A stretch of DNA of 15,377 nucleotides from Rhodospirillales bacterium. GTDB taxonomy: Bacteria; Pseudomonadota; Alphaproteobacteria; Acetobacterales; Acetobacteraceae. Shown here in pieces: positions 1 through 7,023 of this stretch (position 1 is the first letter of the stretch; the number at the start of each line of letters is the position of its first letter). The stretch spans positions 1 through 15,377 of the forward strand of contig JAGXAV010000011.1 in the NCBI GenBank assembly GCA_018971455.1, read 5' to 3'. The translations under genes were made by a program, and so were the position numbers. The notes beneath the pieces are model-generated. The model was not told the DNA's origin and made no database searches. It was given only the letters and a program-made list of their open reading frames with translations.

Positions 1-27
1 CCGCGCCGGATTCAGGTCGTCGAGCAT
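1..27 (-). CDS. Start of a minus-strand gene, cut by the window edge
   Basis: An ATG on the minus strand at 27-25 opens a frame that runs off the left edge and reads MLDDLNPAR. A good ribosome binding site (AAGGAG) lies seven bases upstream of the ATG. The gene follows the dehydrogenase stop codon by 36 bases on the same strand, so the two are probably co-transcribed. Nine residues are too few to name a product. Confidence 0.5.
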
Positions 28-63
28 GACGAACTCCTTCGATGTTTCCTTGGGATCAGCGGA

Positions 64-1050
64 TCAGACGAGCCGGTTGGCGACGGATTGGCCCGAGGCC
101 GCGCGGTGGATGCTGTCGAGCAGCACCTCGCCCATCCTCACGCGGGTCTCGATCGTCGAGCTGCCCTGGTGGGGCTGCAGAAACACGTTGGGAAGGGTGA
201 GGTAGCCGGGATCGATCTCCGGCTCGTTGTTGAACACGTCGAGGCCGGCGGCGGACAGCTTGCCCCGGCGCAGCGCGTCGATCAGCGCCGCGTCCTCGAT
301 CAGCCCGCCGCGCGAGATGTTGACGATCACGGCCCCATCCGGCAGGGCGGCGATGGTTCGCGTATTCAGGATCGCCTGCGTCTGCGCCGAGGCCGGAGCC
401 GCCAGGACCAGGAAATCGCTGGCCGCCAGGAATGTCTCGAGGCCGGAGTGGAACGTCGCGCCATCCTCGAGCCCGGCATCGAGGCGGTTGCGGTTGTGGT
501 AGTGGATCTGCATCGCGAAGCCATGATGGGCCCGCCGCGCCACCGCGCGGCCGATGCGCCCCATGCCAAGAATGCCCAGCCGCCCGCCGGTGACATCGCG
601 GCCGATGAGCTGCGTCGGAGACCAGCCGGTCCAGCGGCGCTGGTAGATCAGCGCCTCGCCCTCGCGTGCGCGGCGGGCGGCAGCCAGAAGCAGCAGCATG
701 GCCATGTCCGCGACGGCGTCGCTCAGCACATCCGGCGTGCTGAGCACGGCAATGCCGCGCGCCCGCGCGGCGGCGAGATCGATGTGCTCGTGGCCAACGG
801 AGAACGTCGCGATGACGCGCACGCTCGCCGGCAGCCGGGCGATGACGTCCGCATCGACCCGGTCCATGGCCATGACGAGCAGCACGTCCGCACGATGGTC
901 GGCCGCCGCGCGGACCAGCTCGTCGCTCGACAATGTCCGGTCTTCATCGTTGAACCAGGCCACAAAATCGCGCGCGACAATCGTCATCACCGGGGCCGGC
1001 AGGCGCCGCGTAAGCGCCAGCCGCATGGCGCGCTGATGTTCGTGTGTCAT
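64..1050 (-). CDS. NAD(P)-dependent D-2-hydroxyacid dehydrogenase (glyoxylate/hydroxypyruvate reductase-like)
   Basis: This 328-residue protein belongs to the D-isomer-specific 2-hydroxyacid dehydrogenases, cytoplasmic enzymes that interconvert a 2-oxoacid and a D-2-hydroxyacid using NAD(P)H. The sequence shows the Rossmann dinucleotide site GMGRIG at about residues 162-167. The catalytic trio is also present: Arg at about 247 in NISRGG, Glu at about 276 in FNNEPE and His at about 294 in QPHQGSS. The length is normal for the family. I chose the ATG at 1050 over a TTG at 1062 that would add four residues; a purine-rich stretch (GGGGCAGGG) precedes the ATG. The closest functional classes are glyoxylate, hydroxypyruvate or 2-ketogluconate reductases, and the substrate cannot be told from sequence alone. 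An inverted repeat 46 bases upstream suggests control by a dimeric repressor. A second gene follows on the same strand. Confidence 0.93.
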   Translation of the reverse strand: MTHEHQRAMRLALTRRLPAPVMTIVARDFVAWFNDEDRTLSSDELVRAAADHRADVLLVMAMDRVDADVIARLPASVRVIATFSVGHEHIDLAAARARGIAVLSTPDVLSDAVADMAMLLLLAAARRAREGEALIYQRRWTGWSPTQLIGRDVTGGRLGILGMGRIGRAVARRAHHGFAMQIHYHNRNRLDAGLEDGATFHSGLETFLAASDFLVLAAPASAQTQAILNTRTIAALPDGAVIVNISRGGLIEDAALIDALRRGKLSAAGLDVFNNEPEIDPGYLTLPNVFLQPHQGSSTIETRVRMGEVLLDSIHRAASGQSVANRLV

Positions 1051-1095
1051 GCCCTGCCCCAAACCTGGCGGGCATTTCGTGGCGTCAGGATCGGT

Positions 1096-1114
1096 TTGTC
1101 AAGTCTCTTGACAA
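1096..1114. promoter_or_regulatory. Perfect inverted repeat, likely operator upstream of the dehydrogenase
   Basis: TTGTCAAG (1096-1103) and CTTGACAA (1107-1114) are exact reverse complements separated by TCT. On each strand the repeat contains TTGACA, the sigma-70 -35 consensus. The site lies 46-64 bases upstream of the dehydrogenase ATG. A 19-bp site with 8-bp arms fits a dimeric repressor of the GntR or LacI type. No convincing -10 box follows on the minus strand, so the promoter assignment is weaker than the operator assignment. Confidence 0.5.
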
Positions 1115-1190
1115 CTTTGGCCACCCCTCCAGGCGCGCGTCGCGATCGCGCAGTTCGGCATTTGGTGTTCGGGGCTTGGTTGAATCAAGA

Positions 1191-1218
1191 AGCCCGTAAC
1201 TCGATTGAGTTACGGGCT
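1191..1218. terminator. 12-bp perfect hairpin, possible terminator
   Basis: AGCCCGTAACTC (1191-1202) and GAGTTACGGGCT (1207-1218) pair perfectly around a GATT loop. On the minus strand the stem is followed by the pyrimidine-rich CTTCTTGATT. On the plus strand no T-run follows. The best reading is a minus-strand terminator behind the tRNA-end-like sequence at 1226-1236. A symmetric protein-binding site is the alternative. Confidence 0.45.
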
Positions 1219-1225
1219 TGATGTA

Positions 1226-1236
1226 TGGTTGCGGGG
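1226..1236 (-). other. Sequence identical to the 3' end of initiator tRNA; possible attachment-site remnant
   Basis: Read on the minus strand, the 11 bases CCCCGCAACCA equal the acceptor-end sequence (with CCA) of bacterial initiator tRNA-Met. A strong hairpin follows directly, as a terminator would follow a tRNA gene. The bases further 5' do not form a T-arm or an anticodon, so this is not a tRNA gene. tRNA 3' ends are common attB/attL sites for tyrosine-recombinase elements. A chance match cannot be excluded. Confidence 0.25.
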
Positions 1237-1412
1237 AGACGAGACCACTTATACCGAACCTCAATCTTGAAGACTTCCAAATTACGATGGCCCGTCGATC
1301 AGCTGGCTCTTTAACGAAGAAGGCGTGATTTTCATTCAAACAGTGACTGGCATTAGGGTGTGATTTTTTATGGTGGAATTGGTTCAGGGTTCAAGCAGCG
1401 GGTGATTTCTGA

Positions 1413-1831
1413 TTCAAGCTACTGGCTGAGCGCGACTGGCTGCTTGCCCGTGTAGCGGCCGCGCCGGACCTGACCGTGCGCGCGCTTCGCGCCAAGTCTG
1501 GCGAGGTGCGCGGGCTGCGGGTGGGTTATGGTGCGGTGGCGTGGTGTGGCGCTTTCTGGCCCGCGAGGGGCTTACTTTCATAAAAAACCTACACGCCGGC
1601 GAACAGCAGCGGCCTGACGTCGCACCTGAGCGCGAGCGCTGGCGCCGCCCAGCGGAGCATCAATCCCGGCGCCTGGTGTTTGTCGATGAAACCTGGGCCA
1701 AGACCAACACGACCCGCACACTCGGCTGCACCCCGCGCGGGCGGCACCTGATCGGCCGGGTGCCGCACAGACATTGGACGACAATGACCTTCCTCACCGA
1801 GCTTCGCTCGGACCGCATCGAGGCGCCCTGC
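1413..1831 (+). pseudogene. IS630-family transposase remnant, frameshifted and truncated
   Basis: Two plus-strand frames together resemble the middle of an IS630-type transposase. The first (about 1413-1538) reads ERDWLLARVAAAPDLTVRAL and ends in GYGAV. The second (from 1547) resumes with WRFLAREGLTF. Eight extra bases (1539-1546) separate them and break the frame. The second part holds RRLVFVDETWAKTN, which contains the first catalytic Asp of the DDE triad, then VPHRHWTTMTF and DRIEAPC. Homology stops at about 1831, before the second Asp and the Glu, and unrelated codons run on to a stop at 2020. The N-terminal DNA-binding region is also missing, with an in-frame stop at 1410-1412. The copy cannot be active. 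It marks past insertion in this stretch. Confidence 0.8.
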
Positions 1832-2033
1832 TGGAACCGCATCGGTCACCTCGTCAAAGAGTACTCCCCTCAGAGTGCGCAGATTATCTCAGCCATGCAG
1901 GGCAGGATACGCTTCAGCGCAAAAAGATCACGCTCTAACTGGCCCGTTTTCCGCGCGGGCTATGACGCGGTTCATCCCCGCGAGCGAGGGGCACACCCAT
2001 TGAAGCGCACTACGGAGTAGTGTGCGGGGGCGC

Positions 2034-2465
2034 ATGCTGAAGGTAACGGCAAAAATCAACGAAACCGCTGCCCCTGCCAGGTGCTCGCCGGACAGGCTGG
2101 CAGAAATCAAGGCCGCTGCCATCCGTCTCGGAGACGCGGTAGCGGCCGTACGGGCGATAGTGGTGCCTGTATGGAAAAACGTCGGCACACTTGCGGCTCT
2201 GCTGGAGACCAAATCCACTGACGGGAACCGTGCCGATCCAGCTTTTGCGTTCGTTCTCTCCGGCAACATACTGCAGAGCACGCGGCACATGGTGCCGGAG
2301 GAACTGGCGCCACTGCTCGACATTTTGATTCCCCGCCGACGACCGCCATGGAACCAAAATGGCGATCCTAGCGCCGAGTCCCTTCTTCCTCTGCCGCACA
2401 TATCCGCAAGGTTACTAACCCACTTTATGTGCCCTTTATGCACGGCGCCCCAATTCCGGATGTGA
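2034..2465 (+). CDS. Doubtful hypothetical protein
   Basis: This frame of about 143 codons starts at ATG 2034, or at GTG 2022 behind a closely spaced GGAG. Its first hundred residues look like a plausible soluble helical protein (for example SPDRLAEIKAAAIRLGDAV), but I recognise no family. The last third is Pro-, Arg- and Leu-rich and unlike the rest, as if the reading frame had decayed. Codon use is less GC-rich at third positions than in the kdp genes. The 3' end overlaps the repeat proposed as the KdpE operator, which argues that at least this part is not under protein-coding constraint. It may be a relic in the same scarred region as the IS630 fragment. Confidence 0.3.
   Translation: MLKVTAKINETAAPARCSPDRLAEIKAAAIRLGDAVAAVRAIVVPVWKNVGTLAALLETKSTDGNRADPAFAFVLSGNILQSTRHMVPEELAPLLDILIPRRRPPWNQNGDPSAESLLPLPHISARLLTHFMCPLCTAPQFRM
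2424..2440 (+). promoter_or_regulatory. Candidate KdpE operator upstream of the kdp operon
   Basis: TTTATG at 2424-2429 is repeated at 2435-2440, start-to-start 11 bases, as TTTATGTGCCCTTTATGC. The E. coli KdpE site has two half-sites, TTTATAC and TTTACAC, with the same 11-base period. A third similar hexamer, TTTACG, starts at 2468, exactly three further 11-base steps away, and runs into a pyrimidine-rich stretch. The repeat ends about 73 bases before the first mini-gene of the operon, a reasonable place for an OmpR-type activator. No clear -35/-10 pair was found between the site and the first start codon. Confidence 0.5.
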
Positions 2466-2513
2466 AGTTTACGCCTCCCGCCTCACATTCCCAGGCCGAA
2501 AAGGAGGCTCTCC

Positions 2514-2597
2514 GTGAGCGACATCATCGCCATCCTATCCGGTCTCGCGATCTTCACGCTGTTCTTCCTCTACGTCCCCATGGCGGAGCGCGTGTGA
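2514..2597 (+). CDS. 27-residue single-pass membrane protein upstream of kdpF
   Basis: A GTG at 2514 follows a strong ribosome binding site (AAGGAGG, 2500-2506) by seven bases. It opens 27 codons that encode a hydrophobic helix (IIAILSGLAIFTLFFLYV, about residues 4-21) and the tail PMAERV. The TGA stop (2595-2597) overlaps the kdpF ATG (2597-2599), so the two should be translationally coupled. I do not know a named family for it. By position and size it may be an accessory small subunit or a leader that sets kdpF translation. The strong ribosome binding site and the coupling are the main evidence that it is real. Confidence 0.6.
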   Translation: MSDIIAILSGLAIFTLFFLYVPMAERV

Positions 2598-2683
2598 TGC
2601 TCGACCTCACATTGGGCGGCTTCATTTCCGCCGGACTTCTGGTTTACATGATCTGGGCCATGCTGCGCCCCGAAGATTTCTGA
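2597..2683 (+). CDS. kdpF: KdpF, small subunit of the K+-transporting ATPase
   Basis: This is a 28-residue single-pass membrane peptide of the usual KdpF length. It has the family pattern: a short start MLDLTLGG, a hydrophobic helix with AGLLVYMIWA, and the end LRPEDF, close to the typical LRPERF. KdpF sits against KdpA in the KdpFABC complex and stabilises it. The gene lies between the 27-residue mini-gene, which it overlaps by one base, and kdpA, which starts 12 bases later. It has no strong ribosome binding site of its own, which fits translation coupled to the mini-gene. Confidence 0.9.
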   Translation: MLDLTLGGFISAGLLVYMIWAMLRPEDF

Positions 2684-2695
2684 AAGCCCAATAAC

Positions 2696-4393
2696 ATGAC
2701 AACCCAGGGGATGCTTTATATCGCGCTGGTGTTCGCGCTGGTGCTTGGGGCGGCTTTTCCACTCGGACGCTACATGGCGGCCATCTTCGAAAGACGGGTG
2801 ACCTGGCTGCGCCCGGTCGAGCTTGGTTTTTACCGCCTAGCAGGGGTGGATGAAACCCGCTCCATGACCTGGCAAGCCTATGCGGTGGCGCTTCTGCTAC
2901 TCAGCCTCATCCATTTCTTTCTGCTCTATGGCATTCTGAGATTGCAATATTACCTGCCGTTCAATCCGCAACATATTGCCGGAATGTCGCCGCGCCTCGC
3001 CTTCAACACGGCGGCGAGCTTCACCACCAACACCAACTGGCAGGCTTACTTGCCGGAAGGGCAGATCTCCAACGGCGCGCAGATGCTCGGCCTTGCCGTG
3101 CACATGTTTCTCTCGGCCGCCGCAGGTATCGCCGCAGCCGCCGCAGTGATGCGCGCCTTCACCGCCAGCGCGCTCAAGAGTCTAGGCAATTTCTATGTCG
3201 ATCTCACGCGCATCACCCTCTATCTGTTGCTACCCATCACCCTGGTGGCCGCCGTGCTGCTGGTAGTGGCGGGCTGCCCGCAAACCCTCGCGCCCTTCAT
3301 TTCCGGCCACACGCTGCAGGGCGGCTCGCAGACCATCGCCATCGGCCCTGTCGCACTACAGGAGGCCATCAAGCAGCTCGGCACCAATGGCGGCGGCTTC
3401 TTCAACGCCAATTCAGGCCATCCGTTCGAGAACCCGAACGCCTGGACCAACCTGCTGGAGAACTGGCTGCTCCTGGTCATCGGCTTCGCCTTGCCCATCT
3501 CCTTCGGCCACATGGTGAAGGAAACCGCCCAGGGCCGCACCCTGATGGCGGCCATGGCCATCATCCTAGCGCTGGGCTGTGTGGGCGCCTACGCGGCCGA
3601 GGCTGCGGGCAATCCTCTGCATACCGCGGCGGGCGTCGCGCGGAGCGGCGGCAACTGGGAGGGCAAGGAGGTTCGCTTCGGCATCCCCGCCAGCACCACC
3701 TTCAACGTCTCCGCCACCGGCACCTCCACCGGCGCGGTGGACAGCTTCACCGACAGCTACACCCCCCTCGGCGGGCTGGTCCCGATGTTCCTCATGCAGC
3801 TCGGCGAGGTCTCTCCCGGCGGCGTGGGCTCGGGATTCTACACGGTCATCGTCTTCACCCTTCTCTCGGTGTTCGTGGCGGGGCTGATGGTCGGGCGCAC
3901 GCCGGAATATCTGGGCAAGAAGGTTCAGGAGAAGGAGATCAAGCTCGCCATGCTCGGCGTGCTGATCCTCACGTTGTTCATCCTGGCCGGTGCAGGCTTC
4001 TCGCTCATCACCGCCTCCGGCGTCGGTTCGCTCGCCAATACCGGGCCGCACGGGCTCTCGGAGATGCTCTATGCCTGGACGTCGGCCACCGAGAATAACG
4101 GCAGCGCCTTCGCCGGGCTCTCGGCGGACACACCGCTGCTCGATTACGGACTGGGTGCGGCCATGCTGTTCGGCCGCTTTGCCTTCATGATCCCGGTTCT
4201 GGCCATCGCCGGCTCGCTCGCCGCCAAGCCCAAGCTCCCCGAGAGTGCCGGCACATTCCCCACCACCGGCCCGCTGTTCATCGGCCTGCTTATTGGCGTC
4301 ATCATCATCCTTGGCGGCCTGCAATTCATGCCTGCCGACACGCTGGGGCCGCTCGCCGAGCATTTCCTCCTCCATGCTGGAAAGGCCTTCTGA
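2696..4393 (+). CDS. kdpA: KdpA, K+-binding and channel-like subunit of the Kdp ATPase
   Basis: KdpA is the integral inner-membrane subunit that selects K+ and passes it to KdpB in the ATP-driven high-affinity uptake pump. The protein has 565 residues, the normal length, and about ten membrane segments. All four selectivity-filter loops of this SKT-superfamily fold are visible: TTNTNW at about 110-115, [11 protein letters not shown] at 230-240, [11 protein letters not shown] at 370-380 and ATENNGSAF at 464-472. The second loop keeps the Gly-rich core needed for K+ selectivity. The start at ATG 2696 gives the expected N-terminus. The gene lies 12 bases after kdpF and 2 bases before kdpB, so it is part of a single transcript. 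Confidence 0.98.
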   Translation: MTTQGMLYIALVFALVLGAAFPLGRYMAAIFERRVTWLRPVELGFYRLAGVDETRSMTWQAYAVALLLLSLIHFFLLYGILRLQYYLPFNPQHIAGMSPRLAFNTAASFTTNTNWQAYLPEGQISNGAQMLGLAVHMFLSAAAGIAAAAAVMRAFTASALKSLGNFYVDLTRITLYLLLPITLVAAVLLVVAGCPQTLAPFISGHTLQGGSQTIAIGPVALQEAIKQLGTNGGGFFNANSGHPFENPNAWTNLLENWLLLVIGFALPISFGHMVKETAQGRTLMAAMAIILALGCVGAYAAEAAGNPLHTAAGVARSGGNWEGKEVRFGIPASTTFNVSATGTSTGAVDSFTDSYTPLGGLVPMFLMQLGEVSPGGVGSGFYTVIVFTLLSVFVAGLMVGRTPEYLGKKVQEKEIKLAMLGVLILTLFILAGAGFSLITASGVGSLANTGPHGLSEMLYAWTSATENNGSAFAGLSADTPLLDYGLGAAMLFGRFAFMIPVLAIAGSLAAKPKLPESAGTFPTTGPLFIGLLIGVIIILGGLQFMPADTLGPLAEHFLLHAGKAF

Positions 4394-4395
4394 AA

Positions 4396-6429
4396 ATGGC
4401 ACATGCTGAAGTCATGTCGCTGTTCGACGGCGCGATCATCCGTCGGGCGGCGCTGGATTCACTCGCCAAGCTCAACCCGGTCACGCTGATGCGCAACCCG
4501 GTTATTTTCTTCACCGAAATTATCTCCGCGCTGACCAGCTTCGTTGCGGTTGAGGACATTGTCCAACATCAGCCTTATGGCTTCCCGCTGGTCATCGCCA
4601 TCTGGCTGTGGCTGACGGTGCTGTTCGCCACCTTCGCCGAGGCTATGGCTGAGGGTCGTGGCCGGGCGCGGGCCGAGAGCCTCAAGCGCGCCCGCTCGGA
4701 GACCATGGCCAAGCTGCTGGTTGATCCGCGCGACCGCGCGATCTTCAAACTCACCCCAGCGTCCGATCTTTGCCAGGGAGACATCGTACTCGTCAAGGCA
4801 GGGGACATCATCCCCTCGGATGCCGAGGTGATCGAAGGTGTCGCCAGTGTGAACGAGAGCGCGGTGACCGGTGAATCCGCCCCCGTGGTGCGCGAGGCGG
4901 GCGGCGACCGCTCGGCCGTGACCGGCGGCACGCAATTGGTCTCCGACTGGCTGGTGCTGCGTATCACCGCCGATGCCGGCTCTACCTTCCTCGATCGTAT
5001 GATCGCGCTGGTGGAAGGCGCTGAGAGGCGCAAGACGCCCAATGAAATCGCACTTAATATCCTGCTCGCAGGGCTGACGCTGATCTTCCTCATCGCCGTG
5101 ATCACGCTGGTCGGGTTCGGGCATTATTCGGGCACCAGCTTCTCCATCCCCGTGCTGGCGGCGCTCCTGGTCTGCCTCATTCCCACCACCATCGGCGGGC
5201 TGCTCTCGGCCATCGGCATAGCGGGCATGGACCGCCTGGTGCGCTTCAACGTCGTCGCCACCTCGGGCCGCGCCGTGGAGGCGGCGGGCGACGTGGATGC
5301 TCTGCTGCTAGACAAGACCGGCACCATCACCTTCGGCAACCGCATGGCATCGGCTTTTTTTCCCGTTTCCGGTGCGGCCGAGCGCGACCTCGCCGAAGCC
5401 TGCGCCCTGGCCAGCTTGGGCGACGACACACCGGAGGGTCGCTCCATCCTGGCCCTGGCGCGCGAACGGTACAACATAGTGCCGCAACGCTCGGAAAGTG
5501 CGACCGTCATCCCCTTCTCGGCCAATACCCGCATGTCCGGCTTGGATTTCGCGGGACAGAGCTATCGCAAGGGTGCTGTGGACTCCGTGCTGAAGTCGCT
5601 GGGCGTGGAGGGCGGCGCCGCCTTCGCCGAGGCGGCGACGCGCATCGGCCGGGCCGGGTCCACCCCGCTGGCGGTCACTGCCAATGGCAAGCTGCTGGGG
5701 CTCATCGAGCTGAAGGATATCGTCAAACCCGGCATCAAGGAGCGTTTTGCCGCGATGCGGTCCATGGGCATCCGCACGGTGATGGTGACCGGCGATAACC
5801 GCATTACCGCCGCCGCCATCGCCGCCGAGGCGGGGGTGGATGACTACATCGCCGAGGCCACGCCGCAGAACAAGCTCGACTATATCCGCATGGTTCAGGG
5901 CGAGGGCCGCCTCGTCGCCATGTGCGGCGACGGCACCAACGACGCCCCGGCGCTCGCCCAGGCAGACGTCGGTGTTGCGATGCAGACCGGCACCCAGGCC
6001 GCGCGCGAGGCGGGCAACATGGTGGACCTCGACAGCGACCCGACGAAGCTGATCGAGATCGTGGAGATTGGCAAGCAGCTGCTCATCACGCGGGGCGCAC
6101 TCACCACATTCTCCATCGCCAACGACATCTCGAAATATTTCGCGATCTTACCCGCGATCTTCGTTATCACTTACCCTCAGCTCAGTGCCCTGAACGTGAT
6201 GCACCTGCGCACGCCGGAGAGCGCAATCCTCTCCGCCGTCATCTTCAACGCGCTCATCATCGTGGCCCTGGTGCCATTGGCGCTGCGCGGCGTAAAATTC
6301 CGGCCCGTCGGGGCGGCGGCGCTGCTCAAGCGCAACCTTTTGGTCTATGGGCTGGGAGGCCTCGTGGCCCCCTTCGCTGGCATCAAGCTTATCGACATGG
6401 CGCTCGGCGTCTTCAATATCTTCTCGTAA
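4396..6429 (+). CDS. kdpB: KdpB, P-type ATPase catalytic subunit
   Basis: KdpB hydrolyses ATP to drive K+ uptake through the KdpFABC complex. The 677-residue protein has the full P-type set. The actuator-domain TGES motif is at 158-161; its Ser matches the residue phosphorylated to switch off the E. coli pump at high K+. The unwound membrane helix reads CLIPTT (260-265). The phosphorylated Asp306 lies in DKTGT, the nucleotide-binding residues are in [10 protein letters not shown] and RKGA (391-394), and the hinge is [10 protein letters not shown] (511-520). The membrane Asp577 and Lys580 in NDISKYFAI match the charged pair that couples transport to ATPase. The start two bases after kdpA implies translational coupling. 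No key residue is missing. Confidence 0.98.
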   Translation: MAHAEVMSLFDGAIIRRAALDSLAKLNPVTLMRNPVIFFTEIISALTSFVAVEDIVQHQPYGFPLVIAIWLWLTVLFATFAEAMAEGRGRARAESLKRARSETMAKLLVDPRDRAIFKLTPASDLCQGDIVLVKAGDIIPSDAEVIEGVASVNESAVTGESAPVVREAGGDRSAVTGGTQLVSDWLVLRITADAGSTFLDRMIALVEGAERRKTPNEIALNILLAGLTLIFLIAVITLVGFGHYSGTSFSIPVLAALLVCLIPTTIGGLLSAIGIAGMDRLVRFNVVATSGRAVEAAGDVDALLLDKTGTITFGNRMASAFFPVSGAAERDLAEACALASLGDDTPEGRSILALARERYNIVPQRSESATVIPFSANTRMSGLDFAGQSYRKGAVDSVLKSLGVEGGAAFAEAATRIGRAGSTPLAVTANGKLLGLIELKDIVKPGIKERFAAMRSMGIRTVMVTGDNRITAAAIAAEAGVDDYIAEATPQNKLDYIRMVQGEGRLVAMCGDGTNDAPALAQADVGVAMQTGTQAAREAGNMVDLDSDPTKLIEIVEIGKQLLITRGALTTFSIANDISKYFAILPAIFVITYPQLSALNVMHLRTPESAILSAVIFNALIIVALVPLALRGVKFRPVGAAALLKRNLLVYGLGGLVAPFAGIKLIDMALGVFNIFS

Positions 6430-6441
6430 AAGAGCAGGACA

Positions 6442-7017
6442 ATGCTGATCCTCCGCGAACTTCGCCCGGCAATCTCGCTGGTCGTTCTCTTCACCCTTAT
6501 CCTGGGGCTGGCTGTGCCCGAGGCCTTCACTAGCGCGATGCAGGCGGCGCTGCCCTGGCAGGCCAATGGCTCGCTCATCAGGCAGAACGGCAAAATCATC
6601 GGCTCGGCTATCATCGGGCAGAATTTCACCGGGGCGAATTATTTCGCCCCACGCCCCTCGGCGCTCGGCACGTCCTATGACGCCAGCACCTCCGGCGCCT
6701 CCAACCTTGGCCCCACCAGTGCTTCTCTGCTCACCGCCGTGCAACAACGCGTGGCTGCTTACACGAAGGCCTTTGGCCCCGGCCCAGTGCCGGCCGATGC
6801 CGTCACCGCCTCCGGCTCAGGGCTGGACCCGGATATCTCCTTGGCCAACGCCCTTCGCCAAGCGCCTGCCGTCGCCGCCGCGCGGCATCTGCCCACGCAC
6901 ACGGTGGTGGATCTGGTTAACAGGATGACGCATCACGCCGCCTTCGGCATTGTTGGGCTGGATCATGTCAACGTGTTGCGGCTCAACCTTGTGCTGGACG
7001 CGCTGCCCGCATCATAA
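6442..7017 (+). CDS. kdpC: KdpC, accessory subunit of the Kdp ATPase
   Basis: KdpC is a single-pass inner-membrane protein with a periplasmic domain that is needed for assembly and activity of the KdpFABC pump. The 191-residue protein has one N-terminal membrane segment (about residues 11-28). The family motifs are GQNF (59-62), YFAPRPSA (67-74), SGSGLDPDIS (124-133) and VNVLRLNLVLD (176-186). The residue after SGLDP is Asp, where E. coli KdpC has Asn; this looks like natural variation. The gene lies 12 bases after kdpB and 6 bases before kdpD. Confidence 0.97.
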   Translation: MLILRELRPAISLVVLFTLILGLAVPEAFTSAMQAALPWQANGSLIRQNGKIIGSAIIGQNFTGANYFAPRPSALGTSYDASTSGASNLGPTSASLLTAVQQRVAAYTKAFGPGPVPADAVTASGSGLDPDISLANALRQAPAVAAARHLPTHTVVDLVNRMTHHAAFGIVGLDHVNVLRLNLVLDALPAS

Positions 7018-7023
7018 CAGCTT

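Noticed and set aside
88..1221. 377-codon plus-strand open frame
   Set aside because: It lies antisense to the dehydrogenase, whose motifs are clear. Its His-, Arg- and Gln-rich product looks like a shadow of a high-GC gene.
1226..1300. Intact tRNA gene
   Set aside because: Only the acceptor end matches; no T-arm, anticodon or D-arm could be found next to it.
1085..1339. 84-codon minus-strand frame
   Set aside because: It covers the operator, the hairpin and the tRNA-end-like sequence and has no family resemblance.
3566..4402. 278-codon minus-strand frame inside kdpA
   Set aside because: It is antisense to a conserved gene, its composition is Glu/Gly/Arg-rich, and no domain is visible.
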